From an uncultured Bacilli bacterium (GTDB lineage Bacteria > Bacillota_I > Bacilli_A > RF39 > UBA660), in contig CALVIK010000096.1 in assembly GCA_944329545.1 (NCBI GenBank), positions 1 through 6,079 on the forward strand: 6,079 nt of DNA, written 5' to 3'. Numbering within the stretch: position 1 is the first letter of the stretch; the number at the start of each line of letters is the position of its first letter. Shown piece by piece: positions 5,270 to 6,079 of the stretch. Below the pieces are notes generated by a model. It did not search any database. It had not been told where the DNA came from and saw only the letters and a list, made by a program, of their open reading frames with translations. Both the position numbers and the translations under genes were made by a program.

Positions 5270-5419
5270 ATATTTTTTTAGTTGTTCTAAATAATCAAAA
5301 AAATTTTCAGGAATTTTTTCTTTTGTTTGTTTTAGCTATGTTTGGACTTTTTTTATTCTTTTTAATTCACTATCAAAATCATCTTCAATAGCAACTTTTT
5401 TATTTTCTTTCCCTTCCAT
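5252..5419 (-). pseudogene. Small gene (55 codons) interrupted by an in-frame TAG
   Basis: The start ATG (5419-5417) overlaps the last 20 bases of the upstream JAB-like gene in another frame, and AGGGTGG (5430-5424) stands four bases before it, a typical coupled arrangement. The frame reads MEGKENKKVAIEDDFDSELK to residue 27, meets TAG at 5338-5336, then continues KEKIPENFFDYLEQLKKYS to a TAG at 5254-5252 inside the terminator hairpin. The continued part keeps a protein-like amphipathic pattern, which suggests one nonsense mutation in a former 55-aa gene. The 27-residue product could still be made. Function unknown; small partner genes of this kind are common in phage operons. Confidence 0.5.
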
Positions 5420-6077
5420 ATTTCCACCCTAACTTTTCAAATATTTCTTTGTATGATACAAACCATTCTTCATTTAAATTATTATATTTGCCAAAATTTT
5501 TGTCAGATAATGTAGCCAACCGTTTTTCTAACCACATTGAAAACTCATCTAAATGTTCGCTGACATCATTTATCTGATTTAATTTTGGTTCAAAATAATA
5601 ATTATATTTTTCTGTTGAAACTATTATACCACATAAGCCTTTTTGTTTAAAGACATCATACAAATCTTCTATTGAAGGTATATTTTCAGTTGGATGCGTA
5701 TGGATTGAATATAATTCGTTAGTATGCTCTTTTAAAATTTTATATTGTAAATCTGAATAGTCAACTTTAGAAACATTTTTAATATTATTTATGCCACCTA
5801 TAATTTTATTTTCCTTCGGATTATATAAAGCTACATTTTCATAACCATTTTTTTGATATTCTCTATAAACCATATTTGATGCTTTTTTTAATTCAGAATT
5901 TATTGTGTTACTATTAATATTTCTAATATCTTGATTTGCTTTTCTAATTTTAGAGTTAATATCTGATATTTCTTCTTTAGCATCTATTCCAGCTTGTTCA
6001 TAGATTTTTTTAGAGCGTTGCAAGTTATATTTTTTTCTTTGGTTTAACAATTTCTGGTATTTTTCAAAATTAATCAT
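5400..6077 (-). CDS. JAB/JAMM-fold-like protein, phage or mobile-element type (N-terminus may lie beyond the window)
   Basis: Residues 1-75 are helical and basic, probably a coiled coil. Residues of about 65-165 look like a JAB-type metallopeptidase domain: a strand around Glu80, then HTHP (126-129), Ser135 and Asp138. The usual JAMM spacing is HxH, seven residues, Ser, two residues, Asp; here six residues separate HxH from Ser. The remaining ligands are present, so zinc binding is possible but activity is uncertain. JAB domains of this kind occur in RadC-like proteins, in phage structural or tail-assembly proteins and in some toxin systems. The C-terminal 60 residues are helical with several Trp. 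The ATG at 6077-6075 is two bases from the window end, so it may be internal. It overlaps the small gene downstream by 20 bases. Confidence 0.7.
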   Translation of the reverse strand: MINFEKYQKLLNQRKKYNLQRSKKIYEQAGIDAKEEISDINSKIRKANQDIRNINSNTINSELKKASNMVYREYQKNGYENVALYNPKENKIIGGINNIKNVSKVDYSDLQYKILKEHTNELYSIHTHPTENIPSIEDLYDVFKQKGLCGIIVSTEKYNYYFEPKLNQINDVSEHLDEFSMWLEKRLATLSDKNFGKYNNLNEEWFVSYKEIFEKLGWKYGRERK

Positions 6078-6079
6078 TT

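Noticed and set aside
5252..5419. TAG read as an amino acid
   Set aside because: The 70-aa gene ends in TAG at a terminator, and the decayed state of neighbouring genes makes a nonsense mutation the simpler reading.

Overview
The window is AT-rich (roughly a quarter to 30% G+C by eye). Purine-rich Shine-Dalgarno sites, AT-biased codons and a type II-A-like CRISPR repeat point to a low-GC Bacillota (Firmicutes) chromosome, possibly a gut Erysipelotrichia-like lineage; the lineage is an inference. Intact genes stop with TAA or TAG and Trp is read from TGG, so the standard bacterial code fits.

Left part (1-3872): ordinary-looking chromosomal genes. A truncated minus-strand SDR oxidoreductase of the general-stress YhdF/YdaD type diverges from a small helical ferritin-like protein. 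After a terminator and a well-formed promoter come two plus-strand genes of unknown function (513 and 242 aa), closed by a strong bidirectional terminator.

Middle (3889-4464): the most interesting part. The minus strand carries a complete tracrRNA (about 4036 to 3942): an anti-repeat, the 2-nt/4-nt bulge typical of Cas9 guide duplexes, a nexus hairpin, a second hairpin and a terminator with a U tract. It has its own promoter. On the plus strand, 325 bases away, is a minimal CRISPR array of two 36-nt repeats around one 30-nt spacer. The repeat starts GTTTTAGA, and 28 of its 36 bases match the anti-repeat perfectly. No cas9, cas1, cas2 or csn2 lies between them. The interval holds one 70-aa acidic protein gene with its own ribosome binding site and terminator. 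The locus is either a Cas-less remnant, an RNA module that borrows a Cas9 encoded elsewhere, or an element that interferes with one.

Right part (4465-6079): decayed mobile or phage-like DNA on the minus strand. A JAB/JAMM-fold-like protein gene reaches the window edge. It is followed by a small overlapping gene broken by an in-frame TAG, a cluster of hairpins including a tRNA-like acceptor/T-arm fold, unassigned AT-rich sequence, and a frameshifted gene whose stop codon lies inside the last CRISPR repeat. That contact suggests a rearrangement joined the array to the decayed element.
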